DNA from: Psychromonas sp. CD1
GTDB taxonomy: Bacteria; Pseudomonadota; Gammaproteobacteria; Enterobacterales; Psychromonadaceae
Length of the DNA: 64,000 bases
Direction: 5' to 3'
NCBI RefSeq assembly: GCF_002239585.1
Contig: NZ_NDFH01000003.1
Coordinates: forward strand, 930,001-994,000
The notes beneath the pieces were generated by a model. The model did not search any database. It was given only the letters and a program-made list of their open reading frames with translations, and was not told where the DNA came from. Within the stretch, counting starts at the first letter, position 1. Each line of letters starts with the position of its first letter. Shown piece by piece: positions 1 through 10,597 of this stretch. The position numbers and the translations under genes were made by a program.

Positions 1-428
1 TAGATTTATATGCGCAGTGGGCGTGCATGCAGGAAAATTCTGGAAAATGGCGTTTTACCTCACCCACACATACCGTGCGCGCTTTTTATCAAGCATTACA
101 AGAATTAGAACAAGAAGGTGGTGTCGAAGAACGTCAAAAACGATACCAGATGAATCAACAGATTTTAGTCAAAGGCATGCGAAAACTCGGTTTTAAAACC
201 CTGTTACCTGATAATCTTCACTCCCCAATTATCACTTCCTTTTATTCGCCAAAAGCCTCCCACTATCAATTTAAACGCTTTTATCAACAATTAAAAGAAG
301 CGGGTTTTGTTATTTATCCAGGCAAAGTAAGCCATGCAGACTGCTTTAGAATTGGCAATATTGGTGAAGTTTATCATGAGGATATCGAGCGGTTAATTAA
401 TGCCGTTAAACGTGTCATGTATTGGTAG
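1..428 (+). CDS. phnW: 2-aminoethylphosphonate--pyruvate transaminase, C-terminal part
   Basis: The open frame runs in from the window edge (first full codon at 3, [10 protein letters not shown]...) and stops at 428, so the ATG at 27 is internal and not a start. About 142 residues remain of a family usually near 365. The stretch [19 protein letters not shown] and the C-terminal [18 protein letters not shown] are typical of the PLP-dependent class V transaminase PhnW, which converts 2-aminoethylphosphonate and pyruvate to phosphonoacetaldehyde and alanine in the cytoplasm. The PLP lysine lies outside the window. The next gene, phnX, uses the product, so this is the end of an AEP degradation operon. 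Confidence 0.93.
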   Translation, partial: DLYAQWACMQENSGKWRFTSPTHTVRAFYQALQELEQEGGVEERQKRYQMNQQILVKGMRKLGFKTLLPDNLHSPIITSFYSPKASHYQFKRFYQQLKEAGFVIYPGKVSHADCFRIGNIGEVYHEDIERLINAVKRVMYW

Positions 429-545
429 CCATTACTTACCTCTGTACCGATAGCATAGAACATTTACCCATTTTATTGGGCTTGAAAATATGAAATGAAA
501 AATGTCGCACCAATAATTTTTAGTCAAAAATTCAGGAGTTTAATC

Positions 546-1394
546 ATGAATAATAAGATACAAAATAAAGAAACAGATAAAAAAAAATCAGTTGTTGAAG
601 CCGTTATCTTTGACTGGGCAGGTACAGTCGTCGATTTTGGATCGTTTGCGCCAACAACTATTTTTGTTGAAGCCTTCCAAAAAGAATACGACTTTACGAT
701 TACGATTGCCGAAGCGCGTGTTCCGATGGGTCTTGGTAAATGGGACCATATTAAAGCGGTTGGAGAACTAGATAGTGTTAATCAACGTTGGTTAACTCAA
801 TTTGGAACATCCATGAATAAAGCTAATATTGATCAAATATATCAGCGTTTTATTCCATTACAAAAAAGTAAAGTGATTGATCATGCACAACCAATTTTAA
901 ATGCGCTTAATGTTATCAATGATTTAAAAGTACAAGGTATTAAGATTGGATCATGCACAGGTTACCCTCGTGAAGTCATCGATATATTAAGCCAAGCTGC
1001 TGCTGAATATGGGTATCAGCCTGACTGTATTGTCGCCACGGATGATTTAGCGCATGGAGGTCGCCCAGCGCCTTTTATGGCACTAAAAAATGTCATTGAT
1101 TTAGGTGTTAGTAACGTTGCTCATTGTATCAAAGTTGATGATTCAACACCCGGTATCTACGAAAGTAATAATGCGGGAATGTGGACGGTTGCTTTATTGC
1201 TTTCAGGTAATGAAGCAGGTCTAACCTATCAGCAATATAAGGAGGCTGATGATAAAGCACTAAATAAAGCACGACAAAAAGCACGTTTAGTATTAACCAA
1301 GTCTAATCCACATTATATGATTGATACTATTGATGACTTGCCAGGTATTTTGGTTGATATTGAGAAAAGATTAATTGCGGGTGAACGCCCTTAA
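546..1394 (+). CDS. phnX: Phosphonoacetaldehyde hydrolase (phosphonatase)
   Basis: HAD-superfamily enzyme that splits the C-P bond of phosphonoacetaldehyde to acetaldehyde and phosphate. With the start at 546 it has 282 residues. The nucleophile Asp is in FDWAGT (D23). The cap-domain lysine that forms the Schiff base is expected in MGLGKWDHI (K65). GSCTGYPREV and KVDDSTPGI match the remaining HAD motifs. The frame is open from 495, but 546 is preferred because AGGAG at 534-538 sits 7 bases before it; an upstream start would add 17 residues without a ribosome binding site. It follows phnW by 117 bp and completes the two-step phosphonatase route. A strong hairpin follows the stop. Confidence 0.95.
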   Translation: MNNKIQNKETDKKKSVVEAVIFDWAGTVVDFGSFAPTTIFVEAFQKEYDFTITIAEARVPMGLGKWDHIKAVGELDSVNQRWLTQFGTSMNKANIDQIYQRFIPLQKSKVIDHAQPILNALNVINDLKVQGIKIGSCTGYPREVIDILSQAAAEYGYQPDCIVATDDLAHGGRPAPFMALKNVIDLGVSNVAHCIKVDDSTPGIYESNNAGMWTVALLLSGNEAGLTYQQYKEADDKALNKARQKARLVLTKSNPHYMIDTIDDLPGILVDIEKRLIAGERP

Positions 1395-1416
1395 ACATCT
1401 TATCTCTTTGATGACT

Positions 1417-1451
1417 TATTTATAAAAGGGTCATAGACCCTTTTATAAATA
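1417..1451. terminator. Bidirectional terminator between phnX and adk
   Basis: Perfect 16-bp inverted repeat with a 3-base loop (stem 1417-1432 and 1436-1451, GGGTC/GACCC core flanked by A/T runs). It lies between the convergent 3' ends of phnX and adk and can serve both strands. Confidence 0.85.
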
Positions 1452-1471
1452 CAGACTCAGGTTATTATTTC

Positions 1472-2137
<666 letters not shown>

Positions 2138-2192
2138 TTAAATAGAAAGTGGAAATTTACACGTTTAAACGATTTTTCTCAACTTTAAGTAT

Positions 2193-2225
2193 AAAAAAGG
2201 CCAGTATTAAACTGACCTTTTTTTA
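2193..2225 (-). terminator. Intrinsic terminator of htpG
   Basis: On the minus strand AAAGGTCAGT pairs with ACTGGCCTTT (one G-U wobble) around a TTAA-type loop and is followed by a run of six U. It lies 20 bases past the htpG stop. Confidence 0.8.
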
Positions 2226-2245
2226 TCACTTCGTTTACTTAACGA

Positions 2246-4153
2246 TTAAGCCATTAATAATTTATTAATACGGTTAACAAATTCAGATGGGTCGTCCAAA
2301 CTACCCTTCTCAGATAAAATAGCTTGTTCAAGTAACAATTCAGACCATTGCTTAAATAGCTCTTCATCTGCCATATCTGCAAGTTTTACTACCATGATAT
2401 GTTCAGGATTTAATTCAAAAATAGGCTTGCTTTCTGGCACAGATTGTCCCATTTGTGCCATTAATTTTGCCATTTGAGTGCTCATATCATCGCTATCTGC
2501 AACGATACAAGAAGGTGTTGCGGTTAAACGATGCGTGATCCGCACCTCTTTAACTTTATCACCTAACACTTCTTTAACACGCTCAATGAAACTCGCAAAC
2601 TCGGTTTCTTGTTTCTCTTGTTCTTTTTTATCTTCTTCACTATCTAGTTTACCCAAGTCTAAATCGCCTTGCGTAGCTGAAGTGAACTTTTTACCTTCAT
2701 ATTCAGGTAAGTGACTTAATAACCATTCATCAACACGATCGCTAAGCAATAAAACTTCAATGCCTTTTTTACGTAATAGCTCTAAATGAGGACTATTTTT
2801 AGCCGCATTAAAGCTATCGGCTGTAATGTAATAAATATGCTCTTGGTTTTCTTGCATACGCTCAATATATGCATCTAATGACACTGTTTGCTCAATAGCA
2901 TCTGTTTCTGTTGAAGAGAAACGGAATAATTTTGCTATTTTCTCTTTATTGCCCATGTCTTCAGCTGGGCCTTCTTTCAATACTTGACCAAATTGCTCCC
3001 AAAATTTATTGTATTCTTCAACATTTTTCTTAGCAAATTTAGTCAACATAGAAAGAACACGTTTAGTACATGCACTGCGTAATTTAGCCGTAATACGATT
3101 GTCTTGCAAAATTTCACGCGAAACATTCAAAGGTAAATCATTTGAATCTAATATGCCTTTTACAAAACGTAAATATGTTGGCATAAATTGTTCTGCATCA
3201 TCCATAATGAAAACACGTTGCACATAAAGTTTTAAACCATGCACTTTTTCACGGTTCCATAAATCAAATGGTGCACGTTTAGGAATATACAATAAACTCG
3301 TATACTCTTGCTCACCTTCAACCTTGTTATGACTCCATATTAATGGGTTTTCAAAATCATTGGCTATATGCTTATAAAAAGCTTGGTAATCTTCATCTTT
3401 AAGTTCAGATTTAGCACAGCTCCATAAAGCACTCGCTTTCGTTATTGATTCCCATTTTGCAGGAACAGCTGGCGTATTTTCACCATCTTTATTTTCAATT
3501 TCAGCCACGGCTTCAACATACATTTCAACCGGAATACTAATATGATCAGAATATTTAGCAACAACGGTACGCAATTTGTAATCATTTAAAAATTCAGTTT
3601 CATCATCACGCAGATGCAAAATTATTTCAGTACCACGCTCTTCTTTAACTAGGTTTGCAACATTATAATCAGACTCGCCCGTTGATGACCATGATGTGCC
3701 TGTATCGGCTGCAGCACCCGCTTTACGAGTATTAACAACTACTTTATCCGCAACAATAAATGAAGAATAAAAACCAACCCCAAATTGACCAATTAATTGC
3801 GTATCTTTTGCTTGGTCGCCAGAGAGTTGCTCAAAAAAATCGCTGGTTCCGGATTTAGCAATAGTACCTAAATGTTCAATGACTTCTTCACGAGTCATAC
3901 CAATACCATTATCACTAATAGTAATTGTTTTAGCTTCTTTATCAAAACTTAAACGTACGCGTAATTCACTATCATTTTCAAAAAGAGAATCATCAGACAG
4001 CGCTTTAAAACGTAATTTATCTGCTGCATCGGCTGCATTAGAAACAAGTTCACGTAAAAATATTTCTTTATTAGAATATAAAGAATGAATCATTAGTTTA
4101 AGAAGTTTACCAGTATCAGCACTAAAGGTATGATTTTGTTGTTTTTGTTCCAT
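2246..4153 (-). CDS. htpG: Chaperone protein HtpG (Hsp90)
   Basis: ATP-dependent cytoplasmic Hsp90 chaperone, 635 residues (E. coli 624). The GHKL ATPase domain is N-terminal, with [29 protein letters not shown] and [11 protein letters not shown]. The middle domain carries [11 protein letters not shown], which includes the catalytic-loop arginine region. The C-terminal dimerisation domain ends the protein; as in other bacterial forms there is no MEEVD tail. A near-consensus sigma-32 promoter lies 57 bp upstream of the start, so heat-shock control is expected. Confidence 0.98.
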   Translation of the reverse strand: MEQKQQNHTFSADTGKLLKLMIHSLYSNKEIFLRELVSNAADAADKLRFKALSDDSLFENDSELRVRLSFDKEAKTITISDNGIGMTREEVIEHLGTIAKSGTSDFFEQLSGDQAKDTQLIGQFGVGFYSSFIVADKVVVNTRKAGAAADTGTSWSSTGESDYNVANLVKEERGTEIILHLRDDETEFLNDYKLRTVVAKYSDHISIPVEMYVEAVAEIENKDGENTPAVPAKWESITKASALWSCAKSELKDEDYQAFYKHIANDFENPLIWSHNKVEGEQEYTSLLYIPKRAPFDLWNREKVHGLKLYVQRVFIMDDAEQFMPTYLRFVKGILDSNDLPLNVSREILQDNRITAKLRSACTKRVLSMLTKFAKKNVEEYNKFWEQFGQVLKEGPAEDMGNKEKIAKLFRFSSTETDAIEQTVSLDAYIERMQENQEHIYYITADSFNAAKNSPHLELLRKKGIEVLLLSDRVDEWLLSHLPEYEGKKFTSATQGDLDLGKLDSEEDKKEQEKQETEFASFIERVKEVLGDKVKEVRITHRLTATPSCIVADSDDMSTQMAKLMAQMGQSVPESKPIFELNPEHIMVVKLADMADEELFKQWSELLLEQAILSEKGSLDDPSEFVNRINKLLMA

Positions 4154-4209
4154 AATATGTTTTTCTCTTTGAAAGAATCAATTAAGATCCTGATTAAACG
4201 ATAAAAATA

Positions 4210-4239
4210 AAATGGGGATACTCTTTTCTTTTTTCAAGG
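4210..4239 (-). promoter_or_regulatory. Sigma-32 heat-shock promoter of htpG
   Basis: On the minus strand CTTGAAA (4238-4232) is followed after 14 bases by CCCCATTT (4217-4210). This matches the RpoH consensus CTTGAAA-N(11-16)-CCCCATnT. It points at htpG. Confidence 0.88.
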
Positions 4240-4353
4240 CTCACGCAATAAAATGTCACAAAATAATTTATATTTCTCTCTCATGTAAGATAATTAAGAT
4301 TTATATGCCCATTTTTTTTTGATTCGATTATACTTTCTGCGCTTAAGTAAGCA

Positions 4354-4507
4354 TTATTCTCAGGGCGGGGTGAAAGTCCCCACCGGTGGTAAATTGTATG
4401 AAAAATGCAACAGCCCACGAGCGTTTTTTATTTTAAATAATAAAAAAGTCAGCAGATCCAGTGAAAACCTGGAGCCGACGGTTAAAGTCCGGATAAAAGA
4501 GAATGAA
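4354..4507 (+). promoter_or_regulatory. FMN riboswitch (RFN element) upstream of ribB
   Basis: The conserved RFN aptamer is readable directly: CAGGGCGGGGTGAAAGTCCC, then ACCGGTGGTAAA, a variable AT-rich arm, AGTCAGCAGATCCAGTGAAA, then GGAGCCGACGGTTAAAGTCC, closed by P1 (ATTCTC at 4356-4361 with GAGAAT at 4500-4505). The aptamer binds FMN and represses the riboflavin gene downstream. About 105 bases separate it from ribB. A weak 7-bp hairpin (4541-4547 with 4558-4564, followed by TTTCTT) could be part of the expression platform, but I cannot tell whether control is by termination or by hiding the ribosome binding site. A TATACT at 4329-4334 may be the -10 element. Confidence 0.95.
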
Positions 4508-4610
4508 TAGACGACGTGTACACACGCGTTTCCTATTCTGTATTGTGGATTTTATTGCACAATATTTCTTGAACATGCCTTGATTCATCACCCTACATTA
4601 GGATTATATT

Positions 4611-5288
4611 ATGGATCAAACACAAAAAAACCATACAGAGCAATGTAACAACGTATTTAAAATTAACACATTGTCTAGCATTCAAGAAGCTATCCTGACC
4701 CTGCAACAAGGGAAAGGCGTTTTAGTTGTTGATGATGAAAGTAGAGAAAATGAAGTGGATTTTATCTTCTCTGCAGAACATTTGACAACAGAGCAAATGG
4801 CATTAATGATCCGCGAGGGTAGCGGCATTGTCTGTTTATGTTTAGAAAAATCAAGATGTGAAACTTTAGACTTACCGCAAATGGTCACCAACAATAACAG
4901 CCAAAATCATACGGCTTATACCGTGTCAATTGAAGCTCATGAAGGCGTCACGACAGGTGTCTCTGCACAAGATAGAGTCACAACGATTAAAGCGGCCATT
5001 AATAGTAAGGCAACATCTAAATCATTGTCCCGCCCTGGACATGTATTTCCATTACAAGCTGTTGATGGTGGCGTACTTAAACGTCGCGGTCATACCGAAG
5101 CATCTATTGATTTAATGAAATTAGCAAAATTAAATCCTGCAGGTGTTATCTGTGAACTGACCAACCCCGATGGCACAATGGTACGTTTAGCACAAGCATT
5201 ACGCTACGCTTCAGAATATAACTTTCCCGTTATTAGCATTGAAGATTTAGTTCTTTATATTAAAAATAAAAAACAAACTCAGCCATAA
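4611..5288 (+). CDS. ribB: 3,4-dihydroxy-2-butanone 4-phosphate synthase
   Basis: Makes 3,4-dihydroxy-2-butanone 4-phosphate and formate from ribulose 5-phosphate in riboflavin synthesis. It is the stand-alone enzyme of 225 residues (E. coli RibB 217), with no fused GTP cyclohydrolase II domain. The acidic loop [11 protein letters not shown] is at residues 41-51. [23 protein letters not shown] and [24 protein letters not shown] are family signatures. AGGA precedes the start. It is a single-gene unit behind an FMN riboswitch, so end-product repression by FMN is expected. The N-terminal ~12 residues are longer than in E. coli. Confidence 0.97.
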   Translation: MDQTQKNHTEQCNNVFKINTLSSIQEAILTLQQGKGVLVVDDESRENEVDFIFSAEHLTTEQMALMIREGSGIVCLCLEKSRCETLDLPQMVTNNNSQNHTAYTVSIEAHEGVTTGVSAQDRVTTIKAAINSKATSKSLSRPGHVFPLQAVDGGVLKRRGHTEASIDLMKLAKLNPAGVICELTNPDGTMVRLAQALRYASEYNFPVISIEDLVLYIKNKKQTQP

Positions 5289-5570
5289 AAAAGCACCTGT
5301 TTATACCATACGACCTTTAATATAATATTTTCCATAAAGTGGTAATTATACTTACAGCCTAAAATAAAATGATAATGTACTTACATTAAAATTTGACAGC
5401 GCTAATATAACTACCTCTTTATGGCTCACTATTAGACTTAGCCTATAACGTTACACTGTAACGAAAATTGCTATCTAAAGATTATGAGCACAACACTGCG
5501 CCAAGCACTTAAATATAAAATATTCAGCAGTATTTCCATACCTAAACAACTCGGCATTGACTAACAATAT
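5289..5570. other. Intergenic region between ribB and the M14 peptidase gene
   Basis: AT-rich spacer between convergent genes. The only structure I see is a small hairpin (CGTTAC at 5449-5454 with GTAACG at 5458-5463). No convincing terminator with a U-tract and no gene. Confidence 0.4.
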
Positions 5571-6503
5571 TCAGATAAATAAAGCCTTATCCTTATTTAA
5601 AATATAATTTAAACCTCCACAAATCGCCGCAACTTGAGCTTCATTACATTCTTGATATGTCACTCTAGAATTATCTGGGTATACCTCAGTAGTAGTCACA
5701 TATGGCGCGTGGGTAATACTCGCACATAGGTTAAGTTTTTTTAATGGATAATTAATAACGCCCTCTTGCGTAACTAAACAATCAATTATTTTCCCGTATT
5801 TATCTGCTTGAGTAATAAACGTTACCTTTTTTACATTTTTTATGATTTCTGCTTGAAATTCATCTTGAGGGTTTTCAATATCGCCAACAGTATAAAACCC
5901 ATCAGGGATCATTTCTTCAAAGTCTAATAAACCATCTCGCGCTGCTAATGCGGGTCTAAATTCAGATTCATCCAGATCTGTTGTTTCATGTAAATCAAAA
6001 TGGGCAATAAAATCTTGTTGATATTTTTCACAAAAACGTAGCAACAGTTCTGCTTCGGCGACACTATTTCCATTAGAAAAAGAACGATTTGGATCGCATG
6101 CATTAGGATTCCAACGTTGAATCATTTCATATCCCCAAGGACTAATACACGGCACAATAATAAAATTAAATTGTTGCTCATACTTTTCAACTTGCAATTG
6201 AGCAAATTGTAATGCGCCATGGACACCACTAGATTCATATCCATGTACCCCTCCAGTGATTAAAATAATTTTTTTACTATCATGCCAATTTTTTGTTTTC
6301 AACGCGTATAAAGGGAATTCAGTGTTATATTTAAGTTTCCCATATTCAATAACATCGAATTTTTTAGATAACAAATTAATTTTAGTTACTATATCAATAA
6401 AGTAATCCCGTTTTTTTACTTGCAAGGATAACCACTCCTGTTTTTCTTTGGTGGCCCATTTTTTACCGGTCATACCTATAGTGTAACTCAGTTTTTTACG
6501 CAT
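5571..6503 (-). CDS. M14-family zinc metallocarboxypeptidase-like protein
   Basis: 310 residues from the chosen start. Zinc-ligand motifs of the M14/aspartoacylase-like fold are visible: GGVHGYESSG (His and Glu) and, about 100 residues later, FDLHETT (His). WNPNACDPNRSF provides substrate-binding Asn/Arg residues typical of the fold. No signal peptide is evident, so it is probably cytoplasmic. The frame is open from 6563, but ATG 6503 has GAGG 8 bases upstream and gives the N-terminus expected for the group (MRKKLSYTIG); 6527 is an alternative. The physiological substrate is unknown. REP34-like carboxypeptidases or a deacylase are possible. It is a lone gene and its neighbours give no functional hint. 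Confidence 0.75.
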   Translation of the reverse strand: MRKKLSYTIGMTGKKWATKEKQEWLSLQVKKRDYFIDIVTKINLLSKKFDVIEYGKLKYNTEFPLYALKTKNWHDSKKIILITGGVHGYESSGVHGALQFAQLQVEKYEQQFNFIIVPCISPWGYEMIQRWNPNACDPNRSFSNGNSVAEAELLLRFCEKYQQDFIAHFDLHETTDLDESEFRPALAARDGLLDFEEMIPDGFYTVGDIENPQDEFQAEIIKNVKKVTFITQADKYGKIIDCLVTQEGVINYPLKKLNLCASITHAPYVTTTEVYPDNSRVTYQECNEAQVAAICGGLNYILNKDKALFI

Positions 6504-6966
6504 TATGTTATCCTCAACTTGTCTCATCAGATCACACCTTAGCCATATGCTAATATTTTGCAAACAATATTTTTTCTCTTTTACCTCACTTCGTCACTGC
6601 TCACAAAACAAACAATTTATGCAAAGAATAGTTTACATTTCATTAACATGGGTCTAATAGTTAATTGCTATACGGATAAGATTAAAAATCTTCAATTATA
6701 AGTGACAAATAAATAACAAATATCTCTGCATTATAGACATCTACAGCACATTGGCAAGCGTTTATTACCTATATTTAGAAATAAATATCAAACTGAATGT
6801 ATTATGTACAATAAGTGTTTCTCTTGCATTTATATGCGTTTATTTTTTCTAAGAAAAATAAGTATGATATTTCTCTTTTATTCACTTTAGCACTAACACT
6901 TTATAGCTGGATATAGGTATTATACGCCTCCTCTATTTTTCCCGTTTTATTTTTGAGTGGTATTTT
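6504..6966. other. Divergent intergenic region upstream of rapA
   Basis: About 460 bp of AT-rich DNA between the divergent M14 gene and rapA. It must carry promoters for both. TATTATAC at 6919-6926 is a possible -10 for rapA, but no good -35 accompanies it. No ORF, RNA gene or long repeat recognised. Confidence 0.35.
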
Positions 6967-9879
6967 ATGACATTTTCATTGGGGCAACGTTGGATAAGCG
7001 ATGCTGAATCAGAACTAGGCCTTGGTACAATCGTTGCTATTGACAATCGCATGCTCACATTATTATTTTCGGCCTCTGGTGAGCAGCGACTTTACTCTCG
7101 AGAAGAAGCACCCATAACTCGTGTTCTTTATAATATTGGAGATGAAATATTAAGTCACGATGACCAAACAATATTAGTCTCCACAATAGATGAAATCGAT
7201 AATCTAACGATTTATACTGGTACAAATATACTAACGAATGAAAAAGTTATACTCAAAGAAACTTTTTTAAATAACTTTATCAAATTTAATAAACCACAAG
7301 ATAAACTCTTTGCTGGTAAAATTGATAAATTCGAACGTTTCGCTTTACGCTATAAATCATTTACTAACCAATATCAGCAACAAAAATCTCAGCATCGAGG
7401 TTTATTAGGTGCACGCGTTGATTTAATCCCACACCAATTTTATATTGCAGAAGAAGTCAGTAAACGCCATGCACCACGAATTTTATTAGCCGATGAAGTA
7501 GGTCTTGGCAAAACCATTGAAGCTGGACTTATCATTCATCAGCAAATTATTACAGGCCGCGCCAAGCGAGTTTTAATTATATTACCTGAAAATTTACAAC
7601 ATCAATGGCTTGTTGAAATGATGCGCCGTTTCAACCTTCATTTTAGTATCTTTGATGATAGCCGTTGTAATGATGCTTACGCTGATGGTGTTAATCCTTT
7701 TGAAACAGAACAACTTATTCTTTGTAGTCTTAAAATGCTATGCAAAAAAGTCCATATTGAATCGGCTTTAGAAGCGCAATGGGATTTACTTATTGTTGAT
7801 GAAGCTCATCACTTAATTTGGCATAAAGACAAACCTAGCAGGGAATATCAAGTTATTGAAGCATTAGCCAATGATATTCTTGGCGTTCTATTATTAACCG
7901 CAACTCCGGAACAACTAGGCCACGAAAGCCATTTTGCACGTTTACGCTTATTAGATCCCAGTCGATTTTTTGATTATCAAACATTTGTAAAAGAAGAAAA
8001 AGCTTATAAACCGATTGCTGATGCCGTTAACTTACTGCTTGAGAATAAAGCAATGAGTAATGAGCAACAAAATGTCATCACTGAATTATTGGCAGAGCAA
8101 GATGTGCAACCTCTATTAAACAGCATTGAAAACCTACCACCTGAGAATAGTGAGCGCCAACAAGCACAACATGAATTAATACGCAGTTTACTCGACAGAC
8201 ACGGTACTGGTCGTTTACTCTTTAGAAATACACGCGCGTCTATTAAAGGTTTTCCTAAGCGGATTTTAAAATCCATTGCATTAACTTTACCTGAACAATA
8301 TAAAACCGCCATGAAGGTATCTAAAATGTTCCGTTCAGGAACTCTTGAAGAACAAGCTTTTAATGCCCTTTACCCTGAGCAAATGTATCAAAAATTTGAA
8401 GGAACTAGCGAAAACTCTTGGTGTGAATTTGATCCGCGCATTAGTTGGTTAATTGACTTAATACTACAATTGAAAGATGAAAAGATATTAATCATTACAG
8501 CTCAAGCAACGACTACATTAGCGATTGAAGAGGCACTGCGCACAAAAGAAGCAATTAAAGCCGGTGTTTTTCACGAAGGATTATCTCTCATTGAGCGAGA
8601 TAAAGCCGCAGCTTATTTTGCGCAAAGTGAAGGTGGTGCTCAGGTAATGATCTGCTCTGAAATTGGTTCAGAAGGCCGAAACTTCCAATTTGCACATCAT
8701 TTAGTTCTTTTTGATCTTCCTATTAATCCAGACTTATTAGAGCAACGTATTGGTCGCTTAGATAGAATAGGTCAACATTGTGACATTCAAATTTATACCC
8801 CTTATTTAAAAGATACAGCACAAGCTTTTTTACAAAAATGGTATGAAGATGGATTATCGGCCTTTAGCCAAACAACGCCGACGGGACAAATGGTATATCA
8901 AAAAGTCAAAGATCAACTCATTACGTTACTTGCAACGAGCAACAATGATGATAATGAATTTGAAAACTTACTGAGTATTACGCGTACTGAAAATGCACAC
9001 TTAAAAAAACAATTAGAGCAAGGGCGTGATCGTTTATTAGAAATAAACTCAAGCGGAATACTACAAAAAAGTAATTTGATTGATGATATTTATGAGATTG
9101 ATCAACGCCCTGAGTTTACAACCTTTGCATTACAACTTTTTGATGTTGTTGGCGTACAGCAAGAAGATCAAAGTGATAACTGTATTATACTGCGTCCGAC
9201 AGAGCATATGCTTACCCCTAATTTTCCAAGTCTACCCGACGATGGAGCAACCGTTACATTTAATCGTCAAACTGCATTAAGCCGTGATGATGTACACTTT
9301 TTAAGTTGGGAACATCCCATGATAACGGGAGGGATGGAAATGATATTAAGCAGTGATACGGGCACTACTTCTGTCGCAATTTTAAAAAATAATGCATTAC
9401 CCGCAGCCACTATATTTTTAGAATTAATTTATATTGTAGAAGCACTCAATACGGATAATGCGCAATTAAGTCGATTTTTACCTACAACACCTATTCGCTT
9501 ATTGTTGGACAAAAAAGGTAAAAATCTTGGTGAAAATGTCACTTTTGATAGCTTTAACCGACAGTTAAGCCCGATTAATCGCCATATTAGCCGAAAAATT
9601 GCCAATACCTCCCAAACGTTAATACATCAACTGATTAAAGATTCATTACCCATTGCCAAATCTTTAATGCAAAATGTATTAACTGAGGCAAAAGAAAATA
9701 TGCAACAAACATTACAAAGCGAGCATGATAGATTACAGATCCTACAAGCTATTAATCCGAATATCCGTGAAGAAGAGTTAGAATTTATTCGAGACCAGCA
9801 AAGTAACTTTGAAAATATATTAAATAATACACAATTAAAATTAGATGCTATCCGTTTTATTGTTTCAACCCAATCCTAA
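6967..9879 (+). CDS. rapA: RNA polymerase-associated ATPase RapA (HepA)
   Basis: SWI2/SNF2-family ATPase that binds core RNA polymerase and promotes its recycling after termination. 970 residues (E. coli 968). The N-terminal tandem Tudor-like domains (roughly residues 1-110) start with the typical MTFSLGQRWISDAESELGLG. Walker A ADEVGLGKT is at residues 175-183 and DEAHH at about 278. LTATP, the helicase C-terminal ICSEIGSEGRNFQFAHHLV and QRIGRLDRIGQ complete the motor. The RapA-specific C-terminal region is also present. rluA follows in the same direction, as in many gammaproteobacteria, with a hairpin between them. Confidence 0.98.
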   Translation: MTFSLGQRWISDAESELGLGTIVAIDNRMLTLLFSASGEQRLYSREEAPITRVLYNIGDEILSHDDQTILVSTIDEIDNLTIYTGTNILTNEKVILKETFLNNFIKFNKPQDKLFAGKIDKFERFALRYKSFTNQYQQQKSQHRGLLGARVDLIPHQFYIAEEVSKRHAPRILLADEVGLGKTIEAGLIIHQQIITGRAKRVLIILPENLQHQWLVEMMRRFNLHFSIFDDSRCNDAYADGVNPFETEQLILCSLKMLCKKVHIESALEAQWDLLIVDEAHHLIWHKDKPSREYQVIEALANDILGVLLLTATPEQLGHESHFARLRLLDPSRFFDYQTFVKEEKAYKPIADAVNLLLENKAMSNEQQNVITELLAEQDVQPLLNSIENLPPENSERQQAQHELIRSLLDRHGTGRLLFRNTRASIKGFPKRILKSIALTLPEQYKTAMKVSKMFRSGTLEEQAFNALYPEQMYQKFEGTSENSWCEFDPRISWLIDLILQLKDEKILIITAQATTTLAIEEALRTKEAIKAGVFHEGLSLIERDKAAAYFAQSEGGAQVMICSEIGSEGRNFQFAHHLVLFDLPINPDLLEQRIGRLDRIGQHCDIQIYTPYLKDTAQAFLQKWYEDGLSAFSQTTPTGQMVYQKVKDQLITLLATSNNDDNEFENLLSITRTENAHLKKQLEQGRDRLLEINSSGILQKSNLIDDIYEIDQRPEFTTFALQLFDVVGVQQEDQSDNCIILRPTEHMLTPNFPSLPDDGATVTFNRQTALSRDDVHFLSWEHPMITGGMEMILSSDTGTTSVAILKNNALPAATIFLELIYIVEALNTDNAQLSRFLPTTPIRLLLDKKGKNLGENVTFDSFNRQLSPINRHISRKIANTSQTLIHQLIKDSLPIAKSLMQNVLTEAKENMQQTLQSEHDRLQILQAINPNIREEELEFIRDQQSNFENILNNTQLKLDAIRFIVSTQS

Positions 9880-9885
9880 AACCTA

Positions 9886-9915
9886 AAAGTGATCATCTGT
9901 CACGGTGATCACTTT
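9886..9915 (+). terminator. Hairpin between rapA and rluA
   Basis: Perfect 10-bp stem (9886-9895 with 9906-9915) containing TGATCA on both arms, loop of 10. It follows the rapA stop but has no U-run, so termination may be weak or Rho-dependent. Confidence 0.5.
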
Positions 9916-9937
9916 ACCGAGAGACAAAAGAATTAAT

Positions 9938-10597
9938 ATGCCAAATTTTGTTTATAACCCACCTAAAAAACCTTATCTCGACATTCTTTATCACGATGAA
10001 GATATAGTGGTACTCAATAAACCAGCGGGACTATTAAGTGTTCCCGGCAGAGAAATCAAACACAGAGACAGTTTAGCTCTACGAATTTTACGTGTTTGGC
10101 CAAATGCTTGTGTTGTACATCGTTTAGATCTGGCGACATCTGGACTCATTATTTTAGCTATGCGTAAATCTGCACAAAGTCACATCGGACGACAATTTCA
10201 AAAAAAAATGATTGCTAAAACATATATCGCGCGAGTAGAAGGTATCATAAAAGAAGACACGGGTTTAGTCGATTTGCCTATCCGCTGTGACTGGGAAAAT
10301 AGGCCTCGCCAAATTGTTGATTTTGAACAAGGTAAAAGCTCACAAACCCAATGGAAAGTACTATCTCGTGAACAGCAAACAACCCTTGTGGAACTCACCC
10401 CCCTTACCGGCCGTACACACCAATTACGCGTACATATGCAACAAATTGGCCATCCAATCATTGGGGATGATTTTTATGCAAGCGTTTTTGGTAAACAACT
10501 GTCAATGCAACGCTTAGCCTTACACGCAGCTAAAATTAGTTTAATACATCCGAGCACCGAAGAGCGCGTTAGCTTTTATTGCCCTGCAAATTTCTAA
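9938..10597 (+). CDS. rluA: Dual-specificity 23S rRNA/tRNA pseudouridine synthase RluA
   Basis: Makes pseudouridine at 23S rRNA position 746 and tRNA position 32 in E. coli. With the ATG at 9938 it has 219 residues, the same as E. coli RluA. The catalytic Asp is in VHRLDLATSG. LNKPAGLLSVPG, GRTHQLRVHM and GHPIIGDDFYA are diagnostic. The frame can be extended to a GTG at 9905, but that lies inside the preceding hairpin, so it is not used here. No S4 domain, as expected for RluA. Confidence 0.95.
   Translation: MPNFVYNPPKKPYLDILYHDEDIVVLNKPAGLLSVPGREIKHRDSLALRILRVWPNACVVHRLDLATSGLIILAMRKSAQSHIGRQFQKKMIAKTYIARVEGIIKEDTGLVDLPIRCDWENRPRQIVDFEQGKSSQTQWKVLSREQQTTLVELTPLTGRTHQLRVHMQQIGHPIIGDDFYASVFGKQLSMQRLALHAAKISLIHPSTEERVSFYCPANF

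Noticed and set aside
495..545. Upstream start for phnX
   Set aside because: No ribosome binding site, whereas ATG 546 has AGGAG at the right distance and gives the family length.
4319..4510. 63-codon ORF on the plus strand
   Set aside because: It is the FMN aptamer read as protein; no ribosome binding site and RNA conservation explains the sequence.
9905..9937. GTG start for rluA
   Set aside because: The GTG lies inside the rapA-rluA hairpin; ATG 9938 gives exactly the E. coli length.
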